Shown here piece after piece: positions 15,742 through 22,720 of a stretch of DNA of 29,906 nt. The position numbers and the translations under genes were made by a program. Source of the stretch: an uncultured Clostridia bacterium (GTDB taxonomy: Bacteria; Bacillota; Clostridia; Oscillospirales; Acutalibacteraceae); contig CAKZZS010000038.1 in NCBI GenBank assembly GCA_937884975.1, forward strand, positions 1-29,906, given 5' to 3'. Position 1 is the stretch's first letter. Every line of letters begins with the position of its first letter. The notes below the pieces were generated by a model. The model worked only from the letters and a program-made list of their open reading frames with translations, did no database searches and had not been told where the DNA came from.

Positions 15742-15751
15742 GCTTTATGCG

Positions 15752-15770
15752 TAATTTGTATTTTACATTA
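15752..15770. promoter_or_regulatory. LysR-type binding box (TAAT-N11-ATTA)
   Basis: An interrupted palindrome TAAT-N11-ATTA contains the T-N11-A core (T15755, A15767) known for LysR recognition sites. It overlaps the -35 of the redox operon promoter and the upstream part of the lysR promoter. The flanking sequence is AT-rich, so chance occurrence is possible. Confidence 0.5.
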
Positions 15771-15790
15771 CCCTTATTTTAACATATAAT
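15762..15790 (+). promoter_or_regulatory. promoter of the ten-gene redox operon
   Basis: TTTACA (15762-15767), a 17 bp spacer and TATAAT (15785-15790). Transcription would start near 15797. The leader of about 35 nt contains a palindrome ATTCA-ATA-TGAAT (15799-15811) and the ribosome site CGGAGG. The -35 lies inside the LysR box. Confidence 0.7.
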
Positions 15791-15831
15791 TAAGTTGTAT
15801 TCAATATGAATTATAACTCGGAGGTAATAAA

Positions 15832-16317
15832 ATGTCGAAAAATCTTGTTTTATACTTTTCGGTTTACGGCAGTGCAAAGGCTGTTGCCGAAGAAATCGCA
15901 AGACAGACCGGAGCCGATATTGAAGAAATTGTCCCCGTAATCCCCTATGACAGCAAAAGGGCAAACTACAACGCGCTCGCTTCATACGCAAAAAAGGAGC
16001 ACGACGAGGATAAGCGTCCCGAAATCAAAAACAGTTTTGATATTGACAGATATGACAACATCTTTATCGGCTATCCGATGTGGTGGTACACCTTCCCGAT
16101 GATAATATACACGCTTTTTGATAAATACGATTTCAGCAGTAAAAACATTATCCCCTTCAATACCCATATGGGAAGCAGTGACGGCGGCACTTACAGGACG
16201 ATAGAAAAGCTTGAGCCAAAAGCAAAGGTTTTAAAGGGACTGCCAGTTGAAATGTCCGAAGCTGAAAACGGATGTGAAAAAGCAGTCAAAAAATGGCTTG
16301 AATCATTGAACATATAA
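15832..16317 (+). CDS. flavodoxin family protein (first of three)
   Basis: A 161-residue FMN-binding flavodoxin of the Flavodoxin_4 type, cytoplasmic. The phosphate-binding loop is YFSVYGSAKAVAEEI (8-22). The isoalloxazine-contacting loops are GYPMWWYTFP (80-89) and PFNTHMGSSDGG (108-119). The start has CGGAGG a few bases upstream. It is the first gene of the LysR-linked operon, 14 bp before the next. It is closely similar to the lipoprotein flavodoxin at 17754, sharing ERPEF/KRPEI, GYPMWWYT and PFNTH, so the two are recent relatives. It may carry electrons to the reductases of the operon; an enzymatic quinone- or flavin-reductase role is also possible. Confidence 0.92.
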   Translation: MSKNLVLYFSVYGSAKAVAEEIARQTGADIEEIVPVIPYDSKRANYNALASYAKKEHDEDKRPEIKNSFDIDRYDNIFIGYPMWWYTFPMIIYTLFDKYDFSSKNIIPFNTHMGSSDGGTYRTIEKLEPKAKVLKGLPVEMSEAENGCEKAVKKWLESLNI

Positions 16318-16331
16318 GGAGAGACAAAGAT

Positions 16332-16868
16332 ATGAAAAAAGTACTTGTTTTATCAGGAAGTCCCAGAAAGAACGGCAACTCCGATTTACTGTGTGATGAA
16401 TTTATACGAGGCGCGGTTGAAAGCGGTAACGAGGTTGAAAAAATCCGCGTTTCCGAAAAGAAAATCGGTTACTGCGGCGCTTGTTACTACTGCCAGAAAT
16501 CGGGCGGCGTTTGCGCCAAAAAGGACGATATGCCCGAAATATTGCAAAAGATGATAGACGCAGATGTGATAGTGCTTTCAAGTCCCGTATATTTTTATTC
16601 AATTGACGCACAGTTAAAAACGCTCATTGACAGGACCGTTGCACGCTGGACAGAGGTAAAGAATAAGGAGTTTTATTACATTGTCACCTGCGCAGATGAC
16701 GAAAACGAGTCGCAAGAGCGGACAATTGAATGTTTCCGCGGTTATGCCGAATGTGTGGAAGGCGCAGTTGAAAAAGGTATTATCTACGGAACGGGAGTTT
16801 ATACCCCCGGAGAAATCAAAAACACACCTGCATTTGCACAGGCTTATGAAATGGGAAAAAGCATCTGA
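16332..16868 (+). CDS. NADPH-dependent FMN reductase-like flavoprotein (iron-sulfur flavoprotein subgroup)
   Basis: A 178-residue flavodoxin-fold protein. SGSPRKNGNS (8-17) is the FMN phosphate loop of the NADPH-dependent FMN reductase family, and SSPVYFYSIDAQLKTLIDR (about 78-96) is the second flavin-contact region. A compact cysteine cluster, C48, C51, C54 and C61 (CGACYYCQKSGGVC), resembles the one used by iron-sulfur flavoproteins to hold a cluster. In many family members it is only a structural remnant, so cluster binding is inference. It follows the first flavodoxin by 14 bp with AAGGAG before its ATG. The likely role is two-electron reduction of flavin, quinone or a small electrophile. 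Confidence 0.9.
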   Translation: MKKVLVLSGSPRKNGNSDLLCDEFIRGAVESGNEVEKIRVSEKKIGYCGACYYCQKSGGVCAKKDDMPEILQKMIDADVIVLSSPVYFYSIDAQLKTLIDRTVARWTEVKNKEFYYIVTCADDENESQERTIECFRGYAECVEGAVEKGIIYGTGVYTPGEIKNTPAFAQAYEMGKSI

Positions 16869-16886
16869 CATTAAGGAGTAAAAATT

Positions 16887-17741
16887 ATGGAATTCGTAAC
16901 ATTAAACACAGGAGCAAAAATGCCGCTTGAGGGCTTCGGAGTATTTCAGATTCCCGACGCTAAAGAATGCGAAGAGGTTGTCTATAACGCCATAAAGACG
17001 GGTTACAGACTTATCGACACAGCCGCTGCGTATATGAATGAGGAGGCAGTTGGCAAGGGCGTAAGAAGAGCAATTGCAGATTCGCTTTGTTCAAGAGAGG
17101 ATTTATTCATCACAACCAAAGTATGGGTAACCGATATGAAAAACGAGGGAACAGCTTATCAAGCGGTTAAAACCTCGCTTAACAAGCTCGATATGCCTTA
17201 CGTTGACCTTGTGCTTCTCCATCAGCCGATGGGCGATTATTTTGCGGCGTACAGAGGAATTGAAAAGGCTTATAAAGAGGGCTTGACAAAGGCTATAGGA
17301 GTTTCGAATTTCTACCCAGCAATACTTATAAATTTCTGCAAGTTTGTTGAGGTTACTCCGGCAGTAAATCAGGTTGAGCTTCATCCGTTCTTTGCCCAGC
17401 AGGGAGCAGTTGAAAACATGAAGTCTCTCGGAATTGCGCCTCAGGCGTGGGGACCTCTTGCAGAGGGCAAGCACGGAATTTTTACCGACCCCGAATTAGT
17501 TAAAATCGGAGAAAAATACGGAAAGTCCGCCGCGCAGGTTGTACTTCGCTGGAACACGCAGAGAGGAGTTTCCATTCTTCCGAAATCGGTTCATACCGAA
17601 AGAATGGAGCAAAATCTCAATATATGGGATTTCACGCTTACAGATGAGGAAATGGCTTTCATTTCAAATAAGGATTTGGGCCACAGCGAAATTGTTGACC
17701 ACAGCGACGTAAACTTTGTAAACTATATTGTCAATATGTAA
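16887..17741 (+). CDS. aldo/keto reductase (2,5-diketo-gluconate/glyoxal reductase type)
   Basis: A 284-residue AKR of the AKR5-like group. The catalytic tetrad is D44 and Y49 (RLIDTAAAY), K78 (TTKVW) and H112 (LLHQP). GVSNFYPAIL (about 138-147), NQVELHP (about 160) and the coenzyme-binding PKSVHTERMEQN (about 231-242) are all present; the K-S...R pattern suits NADPH. The start has AAGGAG upstream. It lies between the FMN-reductase-like gene and the lipoprotein flavodoxin with gaps of 18 and 12 bp. Such enzymes reduce reactive aldehydes such as methylglyoxal, which fits a stress-related operon. It differs clearly from the AKR at 118-1032 (different subgroup). Confidence 0.94.
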   Translation: MEFVTLNTGAKMPLEGFGVFQIPDAKECEEVVYNAIKTGYRLIDTAAAYMNEEAVGKGVRRAIADSLCSREDLFITTKVWVTDMKNEGTAYQAVKTSLNKLDMPYVDLVLLHQPMGDYFAAYRGIEKAYKEGLTKAIGVSNFYPAILINFCKFVEVTPAVNQVELHPFFAQQGAVENMKSLGIAPQAWGPLAEGKHGIFTDPELVKIGEKYGKSAAQVVLRWNTQRGVSILPKSVHTERMEQNLNIWDFTLTDEEMAFISNKDLGHSEIVDHSDVNFVNYIVNM

Positions 17742-17753
17742 AGGGTGAAAAAA

Positions 17754-18437
17754 ATGAAAAAGATTATTTCCGTTATACTTTGTTTTACCTTACTTTTCAG
17801 CCTTGCGGCGTGCTCGTCAGGCAACAGTGAGAGTAATGAAAGCACAACCCCTGCGACAGAAACCCCGGCGCAAAACGTAAGCGATAACGCAGAAAATACA
17901 ACCGAGGGCAAAAAAATACTTGTTATTTATTTCAGTTCTGCGAATACAAATGACGCGGATATAGTTTCGGGCGCTACGTCAAAGGTCGGCTCTGCTTCGT
18001 CAACAGAATACCTTGCAAATTATATTCACAAGCATGTCGGAGGCGATATTGAAAAGATTATCCCCGTCAAGGATTATCCGGAGAGTTATAACGACACTGC
18101 AGACAAGGCAAAATCGGAGCGAGACAACGATGAACGTCCCGAATTTAAAACGCTTTCGGTAAATCCCGAGGACTATGACATTATATTTGTCGGCTATCCG
18201 ATGTGGTGGTATACGCTGCCGATGATTATGTATACCTTCTTTGACACATACGATTTTAACGGCAAGACAATAATCCCCTTTAATACACATGAGGGCAGCG
18301 GTGACAGCGGAACGTACGAAGAAATAAAAAGCTTCGAGCCTAACGCGACGGTCCTTGACGGCTTCAATGTCAGAGGCAATAACGCCGGCAAGGCTGACAG
18401 CGACCTTGACAAGTGGCTTGAAAACCTTGGCTATTAA
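17754..18437 (+). CDS. flavodoxin lipoprotein (extracytoplasmic flavodoxin)
   Basis: A 227-residue protein. Residues 1-20 form a lipoprotein signal with lipobox LAAC (C20). A Ser/Thr/Glu-rich linker of about 30 residues is followed by a complete flavodoxin domain (about 53-227): VIYFSSANTN with a longer loop after it, GYPMWWYTLP (147-156) and PFNTHEGSGDSG (175-186). An in-frame GTG at 17745 overlaps the ribosome-binding site AAAGGGTG. ATG 17754 has correct spacing, so I placed the start there. Flavodoxins are normally cytoplasmic, and an exported one needs flavin outside the cell and an electron source. The DUF4405 membrane protein encoded six bases downstream is an obvious candidate partner (inference). 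Confidence 0.9.
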   Translation: MKKIISVILCFTLLFSLAACSSGNSESNESTTPATETPAQNVSDNAENTTEGKKILVIYFSSANTNDADIVSGATSKVGSASSTEYLANYIHKHVGGDIEKIIPVKDYPESYNDTADKAKSERDNDERPEFKTLSVNPEDYDIIFVGYPMWWYTLPMIMYTFFDTYDFNGKTIIPFNTHEGSGDSGTYEEIKSFEPNATVLDGFNVRGNNAGKADSDLDKWLENLGY

Positions 18438-18443
18438 GGGCTT

Positions 18444-19121
18444 ATGAGAACAAAAAGAAAAATTCAGATAACGGTTGATGCGCTGATGACAGCGGTTGTG
18501 CTGCTTTTAATGTCCTACAGTATTGCGGGAGAGCTTCTGCACGAAATACTCGGTATCTCAATGTTTGCGCTTCTTATAACGCATCACGTTCTTTCATTTG
18601 CGTATACAAAAGCTTTATTCAAGGGAAAACGCAGCGCAGATAAAATATTAAAAATCATTATTGATATTCTTCTTTGTATTTGCATACTGATGATGATGTT
18701 CAGCGCCGTTATTCTTTCAAAGCACGTTTTTGCTTTTCTTAAAATAAACTCGCTGTCAAATTTAAGCAGAACGCTTCATCTGCTCGGCTCTTACTGGAGC
18801 TTCGCGCTTATGAGTATACATCTCGGGTTTCACCTTGACTTTATGCTTTCAAAGGCAATGAAAAAAAAGAAAAACCGAATAATAATCCATTCGGTTTTGG
18901 CGGCGCTTTCGGTAACGGGCCTGGTTTTCTTTATCAGGGAAGGCGTTTATAAATATATGCTTTTAATAAATCAGTTTGTATTTTTTGACGTAAACTCAGG
19001 GTTGGTTATTTTCCTGTTAAAATACATCCCGATAATGTTTATGTACGCTTCAATTGGTTATTTATTTATTAAAATATTAAAACACGGAGGTAATAAAAAT
19101 GAGAAAAGATTTAGGAGTTAA
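18444..19121 (+). CDS. DUF4405-like membrane protein with possible haem histidines
   Basis: A 225-residue polytopic protein with about six TM segments (10-30, 35-55, 71-96, 109-132, 146-164, 184-211). Histidines cluster within or at the ends of helices: H33, H47, H48, H112, H126 and H130 (GELLHEILG, LITHHVL, RTLHLLGSYW, IHLGFHLDF). That spacing resembles the haem ligands of cytochrome b561/ferric-reductase-like proteins and of DUF4405 members; haem binding is inferred. It sits six bases after the lipoprotein flavodoxin gene and overlaps the flavin reductase gene by 23 bp, so it is tightly within the operon. It may pass electrons across the membrane. An internal hairpin at 18871-18898 is reported as a finding. 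Confidence 0.8.
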   Translation: MRTKRKIQITVDALMTAVVLLLMSYSIAGELLHEILGISMFALLITHHVLSFAYTKALFKGKRSADKILKIIIDILLCICILMMMFSAVILSKHVFAFLKINSLSNLSRTLHLLGSYWSFALMSIHLGFHLDFMLSKAMKKKKNRIIIHSVLAALSVTGLVFFIREGVYKYMLLINQFVFFDVNSGLVIFLLKYIPIMFMYASIGYLFIKILKHGGNKNEKRFRS

Positions 19122-19677
19122 GCCGGCGGTTTATCCGATGCCAGTGCTTATGGTAGCGACCTATGACGAAAACGGTACGGTTGACGTTATGAATGCCGCT
19201 TGGGGAATGATTTGCGATATGGATAAAATCAGCTTATCGCTTACCGAAACCCACAAGACAGTTAAGAATATCAAGCTTAATAAGGCGTTCACGGTAAGTC
19301 TTGCCGACGTTAAAACAGTCAAAGAGGCGGATTTTTTCGGTATCGCTTCGGGTAACACAATGGCGGATAAATTTGAGCGCTCGCTTCTTACGGCGACAAA
19401 GAGCGAAAGAGTAAACGCTCCAATAATTGAGGAATTCCCCATAACAATGGAATGTGAGCTTGCCGAAATAGTTGAAACGGAAAATGTTTACAGCATAATA
19501 GGTAAAATCGTCAATGTTTCCGCACACGAGGAAGTACTCGATGAAAAAGACAGAATTGATATTGAAAAGTCCGGCATTATTATGTTTGACCAGTTTAAGG
19601 CAGGCTACTATGTAACGGGCGAAAAGGTCGGTCAGGCTTGGAGCAGCGGCAAGGAGTTAATGCCCAAGGGAGAATAA
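19099..19677 (+). CDS. flavin reductase family protein (FMN split barrel)
   Basis: A 192-residue protein of the flavin reductase-like/DIM6-NTAB family. The N-terminus (PAVYPMPVLMVATYDENGTVDVMNAAW, about 10-36, interrupted here only by small variation) is the standard opening strand pair. TETHKTVKNIKLNKAFTVSL (about 49-68) is the usual flavin-contact region. The ATG lies within the 3' end of the DUF4405 gene behind CGGAGGTAATAAAA, a site nearly the same as that of the first flavodoxin gene, so it has strong initiation of its own. Members bind FMN and reduce it with NAD(P)H or serve as small flavoprotein oxidoreductases. It may supply reduced flavin to the flavodoxins. Confidence 0.92.
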   Translation: MRKDLGVKPAVYPMPVLMVATYDENGTVDVMNAAWGMICDMDKISLSLTETHKTVKNIKLNKAFTVSLADVKTVKEADFFGIASGNTMADKFERSLLTATKSERVNAPIIEEFPITMECELAEIVETENVYSIIGKIVNVSAHEEVLDEKDRIDIEKSGIIMFDQFKAGYYVTGEKVGQAWSSGKELMPKGE

Positions 19678-19679
19678 AT

Positions 19680-20195
19680 ATGAAAACACTTGTAATCTAC
19701 TATTCAAGAAAAGGCGAAAACTATTTTAACGGCTCGATTAAGAGCATCGCCAAAGGGAACACCGAAATTGTTGCCGAGTTTATACGTGACGCTGTCGGCG
19801 CAGATTTGTTTGAGGTTGACACAGTAAAGGAATATGACAAATCATATATGGTCTGCATTGAGGAAGCGAAAAAAGAGCTTCGTGAAAACGCAAGACCCGA
19901 GCTTAAAGCAAATCTTAACGATATAAGCGAATATGACAATATCGTTGTAGCAGGTCCCTGTTGGTGGGGAACTTATCCGATGGCAGTTTTCGCACAGCTT
20001 GAAAAGCTGGACTTTACAGGTAAAAACGTTTTTCCAATAATGACCCACGAGGGAAGCGGACTTGCAGGCGCGCCTGCTGCGCTTAAAAAATACTGTAACG
20101 GCGCAACGGTCGGCAAGGGACTTGCAATTCACGGCGCAGACGCCGCTTTTTCAAAATCAACTGTTGAAAGATGGGCAAAGGAGAATTTATTATGA
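19680..20195 (+). CDS. flavodoxin family protein (third of three)
   Basis: A 171-residue cytoplasmic flavodoxin. The phosphate loop is VIYYSRKGENYFNG (5-18) with a longer insert before NTEIVAEFI. The flavin loops are GPCWWGTYPM (92-101) and IMTHEGSGLAG (120-130). An upstream in-frame start at 19638 would run through the end of the preceding gene. ATG 19680, two bases after its stop and eight after GGGAG, is the sensible start. It is more distant from the other two flavodoxins than they are from each other. Its stop overlaps the next start (ATGA), which indicates coupled translation. Confidence 0.92.
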   Translation: MKTLVIYYSRKGENYFNGSIKSIAKGNTEIVAEFIRDAVGADLFEVDTVKEYDKSYMVCIEEAKKELRENARPELKANLNDISEYDNIVVAGPCWWGTYPMAVFAQLEKLDFTGKNVFPIMTHEGSGLAGAPAALKKYCNGATVGKGLAIHGADAAFSKSTVERWAKENLL

Positions 20196-20521
20196 AAAAA
20201 CAGACGGCAGGACGGGACAGGCTCGGTAAAATTGCTCCGCAGTTTGCCGCGCTTAATGACGACGTGCTTTTCGGCGAGGTCTGGGCAAGAGAGGAACAGC
20301 TTTCGGCAAAAAACAGAAGTATGATTACTATTGCGGCTCTGTTTTCGGCAGGACAGTTTCCCCAGTTAAAGGCTCACCTTGCTATCGGAAAAGAGCATGG
20401 AATTACGAAGGAAGAGGCTGTTGAAATCGTAACGCAGCTCGCTTTTTACTGCGGATGGCCGAAGGCTTGGAGCACATTCCCGTTAATAGAAGAGATTTAC
20501 GGAGATGAAAACAATGAATAA
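20192..20521 (+). CDS. carboxymuconolactone decarboxylase (CMD) family protein
   Basis: A 109-residue small all-helical protein. NRSMITIAALFSAGQFPQLK (41-60) and VTQLAFYCGWPKAW (80-93) are the two CMD signature helices, with H62 and C87 near the expected active-site region. There is no CxxC pair, so it is not an AhpD-type peroxidase; it is closer to the gamma-carboxymuconolactone decarboxylase-like group. The ATG overlaps the stop of the flavodoxin gene (ATGA) and has AAAGGAG upstream; a start seven codons earlier would lack this. CMD and cupin genes are often found side by side with AKRs and flavodoxins in Clostridia, and the biochemical role there is not settled. Confidence 0.9.
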   Translation: MKKQTAGRDRLGKIAPQFAALNDDVLFGEVWAREEQLSAKNRSMITIAALFSAGQFPQLKAHLAIGKEHGITKEEAVEIVTQLAFYCGWPKAWSTFPLIEEIYGDENNE

Positions 20522-20933
20522 AGAACAGTTTGAAAAGGAAAACATTTTCGGTTTAGGCAAGCCTAATGTGAACTACGCGCAGTATTTTATCGGTAACTCT
20601 TATCTTAATCCTATCGCAAAAACGGATAATATGCTGCTTGCAAACGTAACCTTTGAGCCTGCCTGCAGAAATAACTGGCATATCCATCACGCAAGTGAAA
20701 ACGGCGGTCAGATACTTGTATGTATTGCAGGCGAGGGCTGGTATCAGGAAAAGGGAAAGCAAGCTGTCAGCCTGACACCGGGTACGGTTATCACTATCCC
20801 TGCAAATGTTAAGCACTGGCACGGAGCAAAAAAGGACAGCTGGTTCTCCCACATTGCAATAGAAGTACCGGGCGAAGACGCATCAACCGAATGGTGCGAA
20901 GAGGTCACGGACGAAGAATATAATAAACTGTAA
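20514..20933 (+). CDS. cupin-domain protein
   Basis: A 139-residue single-domain cupin. The first metal motif is NWHIHHASENGGQILVCIAG (54-73), with H56 and H58 and a Gln (Q66) where Glu is common. The second is TIPANVKHWHGA (94-105), with H101 and H103. I start it at ATG 20514, not at the in-frame ATG 20505, because GGAG ends directly before 20505. The start lies inside the end of the CMD gene (8 bp overlap), so the two are coupled. Cupins paired with CMD proteins are frequent and may act together on one small molecule. The exact reaction is unknown. Confidence 0.9.
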   Translation: MNKEQFEKENIFGLGKPNVNYAQYFIGNSYLNPIAKTDNMLLANVTFEPACRNNWHIHHASENGGQILVCIAGEGWYQEKGKQAVSLTPGTVITIPANVKHWHGAKKDSWFSHIAIEVPGEDASTEWCEEVTDEEYNKL

Positions 20934-20949
20934 TTTAGGAGGAATTATT

Positions 20950-22116
20950 ATGCAGAATTTTGATTATTGTACTCCGACAAGACTCATTTTCGGCAAGGGC
21001 GTTGTTTCTCAACTCCCCGAGGTAATGAGCCGGTTCGGCAAGAAGGTTCTTCTCACCTATGGCGGCGGAAGTATTAAAAAAATAGGTCTCTACGATAAGG
21101 TTAAAGAGTTGCTCAAGGATTTTGAAATCTACGAGCTTTCGGGCATTCAGCCTAATCCCAAGTACAACCCGAGCGTGCTTGACGGTGTAAAAATCTGCAA
21201 GGACAACGATATTGACGTTATTTTGGCAGTCGGCGGCGGCAGCGTTCTCGACTGTTCAAAGGCAATTGCCACCGGCGCAAAATATGACGGAGACCCGTGG
21301 GATCTCATTTCCTATAAGGCGTTCGCAAAGGAATCCGTACCGATAGTCGATATTATCACTCTTGCCGCAACGGGAAGCGAATTTGACCCCGGCGGAGTTA
21401 TTTCAAGAACCGAAACAAACGATAAAATCGGCTACATTGATAAGCTTAACTATCCGAAGGTATCCTTCCTTGACCCGACATACACCTTCTCGGTTTCAAG
21501 AAAGCAGACGGCGGCAGGCTGCGCTGACGCTATGAACCACATTATGGAGCAGTATTTCTGCGAGGATTCGACCCGTCTTAATGACGGCTTTATGGAGTCG
21601 GCGTTAAAGAGCCTTATGGGCAATACGTTGCTTTGCCTTAAAAATCCCGAGGACTACACCGCAAGAGCTGAAATGATGCTCTGCTGCACATACGGCTGTA
21701 ACAGAATTTATTCTTTAGGTAACAGTCAGTCGGGTTGGCCCTGCCACGCAATTGAGCACGCTTTGAGCGCCTACTACGATATCACTCACGGCGAGGGGCT
21801 TGCGATTATCACTCCCCGTTGGATGAAGCACATTCTCTGCGAAAAAACAGTTGACCGCTTCGTACAATACGGAATAAATGTATTCGGCATTGACGATAAT
21901 CAGGACAGCTTTGATATTGCAAATCAGGCAATTGACGCAACATACAGATTTTTTGAGAAATCGCTCAATATTCCGATGCACCTTAAAGACGTCGGCATTG
22001 ACGAGAGCCGTATAAACGAAATGGCTCATCATATTGCTGTCAACGAGGGACTTGAGGAAGCGTGGTATCCGCTTTACGAAGATGACCTTGTAAGCATTCT
22101 TACCGAATCCCTTTAA
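20950..22116 (+). CDS. iron-containing alcohol dehydrogenase (YqhD/BdhA-like)
   Basis: A 388-residue group III alcohol dehydrogenase of full length. The NAD(P)-binding GGGS appears at 95-98 (VGGGSVLDCSKAI). The metal ligands are D193 and H197 (GCADAMNHIMEQ), H266 (WPCHAIEHALS) and H280 (DITHGEGLAI). Positions match YqhD (D194, H198, H267, H281) to within one residue. YqhD-type enzymes are NADPH-dependent aldehyde reductases that remove toxic short-chain aldehydes. AGGAGG lies eight bases before the ATG. It is the last gene of the LysR-linked operon, ahead of a strong terminator. Together with the AKR it suggests detoxification of reactive carbonyls. Confidence 0.95.
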   Translation: MQNFDYCTPTRLIFGKGVVSQLPEVMSRFGKKVLLTYGGGSIKKIGLYDKVKELLKDFEIYELSGIQPNPKYNPSVLDGVKICKDNDIDVILAVGGGSVLDCSKAIATGAKYDGDPWDLISYKAFAKESVPIVDIITLAATGSEFDPGGVISRTETNDKIGYIDKLNYPKVSFLDPTYTFSVSRKQTAAGCADAMNHIMEQYFCEDSTRLNDGFMESALKSLMGNTLLCLKNPEDYTARAEMMLCCTYGCNRIYSLGNSQSGWPCHAIEHALSAYYDITHGEGLAIITPRWMKHILCEKTVDRFVQYGINVFGIDDNQDSFDIANQAIDATYRFFEKSLNIPMHLKDVGIDESRINEMAHHIAVNEGLEEAWYPLYEDDLVSILTESL

Positions 22117-22126
22117 GAAAAACCAT

Positions 22127-22165
22127 AAAAGCAGGGAATGGCGTTATTCCCTGCTTTTCTTTTTG
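22127..22165 (+). terminator. terminator of the redox operon
   Basis: AAAAGCAGGGAAT (22127-22139) and ATTCCCTGCTTTT (22146-22158) form a perfect 13 bp stem with a six-base loop, followed by CTTTTTG. It lies 10 bp after the stop of the alcohol dehydrogenase gene. Confidence 0.95.
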
Positions 22166-22174
22166 TTCTTGTTG

Positions 22175-22183
22175 TGATATAAT
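22175..22183 (+). promoter_or_regulatory. extended -10 promoter of the GNAT-macro-sirtuin cluster
   Basis: TTGTGATATAAT contains a perfect TATAAT (22178-22183) with TGA before it. The expected -35 position (TTTTCT) is poor. The motif matches the one in front of the nitroreductase gene over ten bases. Confidence 0.55.
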
Positions 22184-22225
22184 TTATTAGTTAATATTTT
22201 TAAATTTTTAAGGGTGAGACGTAAA

Positions 22226-22705
22226 ATGAAAATAAGAAAATATAACGAAAACGATATTCCTCAAATGAACGATATCTGGAACGAGGTAGTCGAGGACGGA
22301 ATTGCTTTTCCGCAGGAGGAGCTATTAAACGTTGCGACCGGAAAGGCATTCTTTTCATCCCAAAGCTTTTGCGGCGTTGCAGAAGAAGACGGAAAGATAT
22401 TCGGGTTATACATCTTACATCCGAACAATGTCGGCAGATGCGGTCATATCTGCAACGCAAGCTATGCCGTAAGCTCCTCTCACAGAGGAAAGCATATCGG
22501 CGAAATGTTAGTCACCCACTGTATTGAAACCGCAAAAAGCCTCGGCTTCGGAATTCTTCAATTCAACGCCGTGGTTGAAAGCAACATTCACGCAAGACAC
22601 CTGTACGAGCGTCTCGGTTTTATTCAGCTGGGCACCATACCGAAGGGCTTTCGGATGAAGGACAGGCACTTTGAAAACATCTGTCCTTATTATATTGAAT
22701 TATAA
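22226..22705 (+). CDS. GNAT family N-acetyltransferase
   Basis: A 159-residue acetyltransferase. The acetyl-CoA loop is SHRGKHIGEMLVTHCIETAK (85-104), close to the Q/R-x-x-G-x-G/A consensus. NAVVESNIHARHLYERLGF (114-132) is the typical motif B end. An in-frame GTG at 22214 sits on the AAGGGTG ribosome site; ATG 22226 is better spaced. It is the first gene after the terminator and lies 15 bp before the macrodomain gene, so it is probably co-transcribed with it. The substrate (amino acid, antibiotic or protein) cannot be read from sequence. Its place in the ADP-ribosylation cluster may be functional or accidental. Confidence 0.9.
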   Translation: MKIRKYNENDIPQMNDIWNEVVEDGIAFPQEELLNVATGKAFFSSQSFCGVAEEDGKIFGLYILHPNNVGRCGHICNASYAVSSSHRGKHIGEMLVTHCIETAKSLGFGILQFNAVVESNIHARHLYERLGFIQLGTIPKGFRMKDRHFENICPYYIEL

Positions 22706-22720
22706 AGGGTTGTAAAACAT

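Noticed and set aside
15799..15811. Palindrome ATTCA-ATA-TGAAT as a main operator of the redox operon
   Set aside because: It lies downstream of the expected start site, lacks the T-N11-A form and is in very AT-rich DNA; the TAAT-N11-ATTA box fits better.
118..17741. The two aldo/keto reductases as a duplicated pair
   Set aside because: They belong to different subgroups with only family-level motifs in common.
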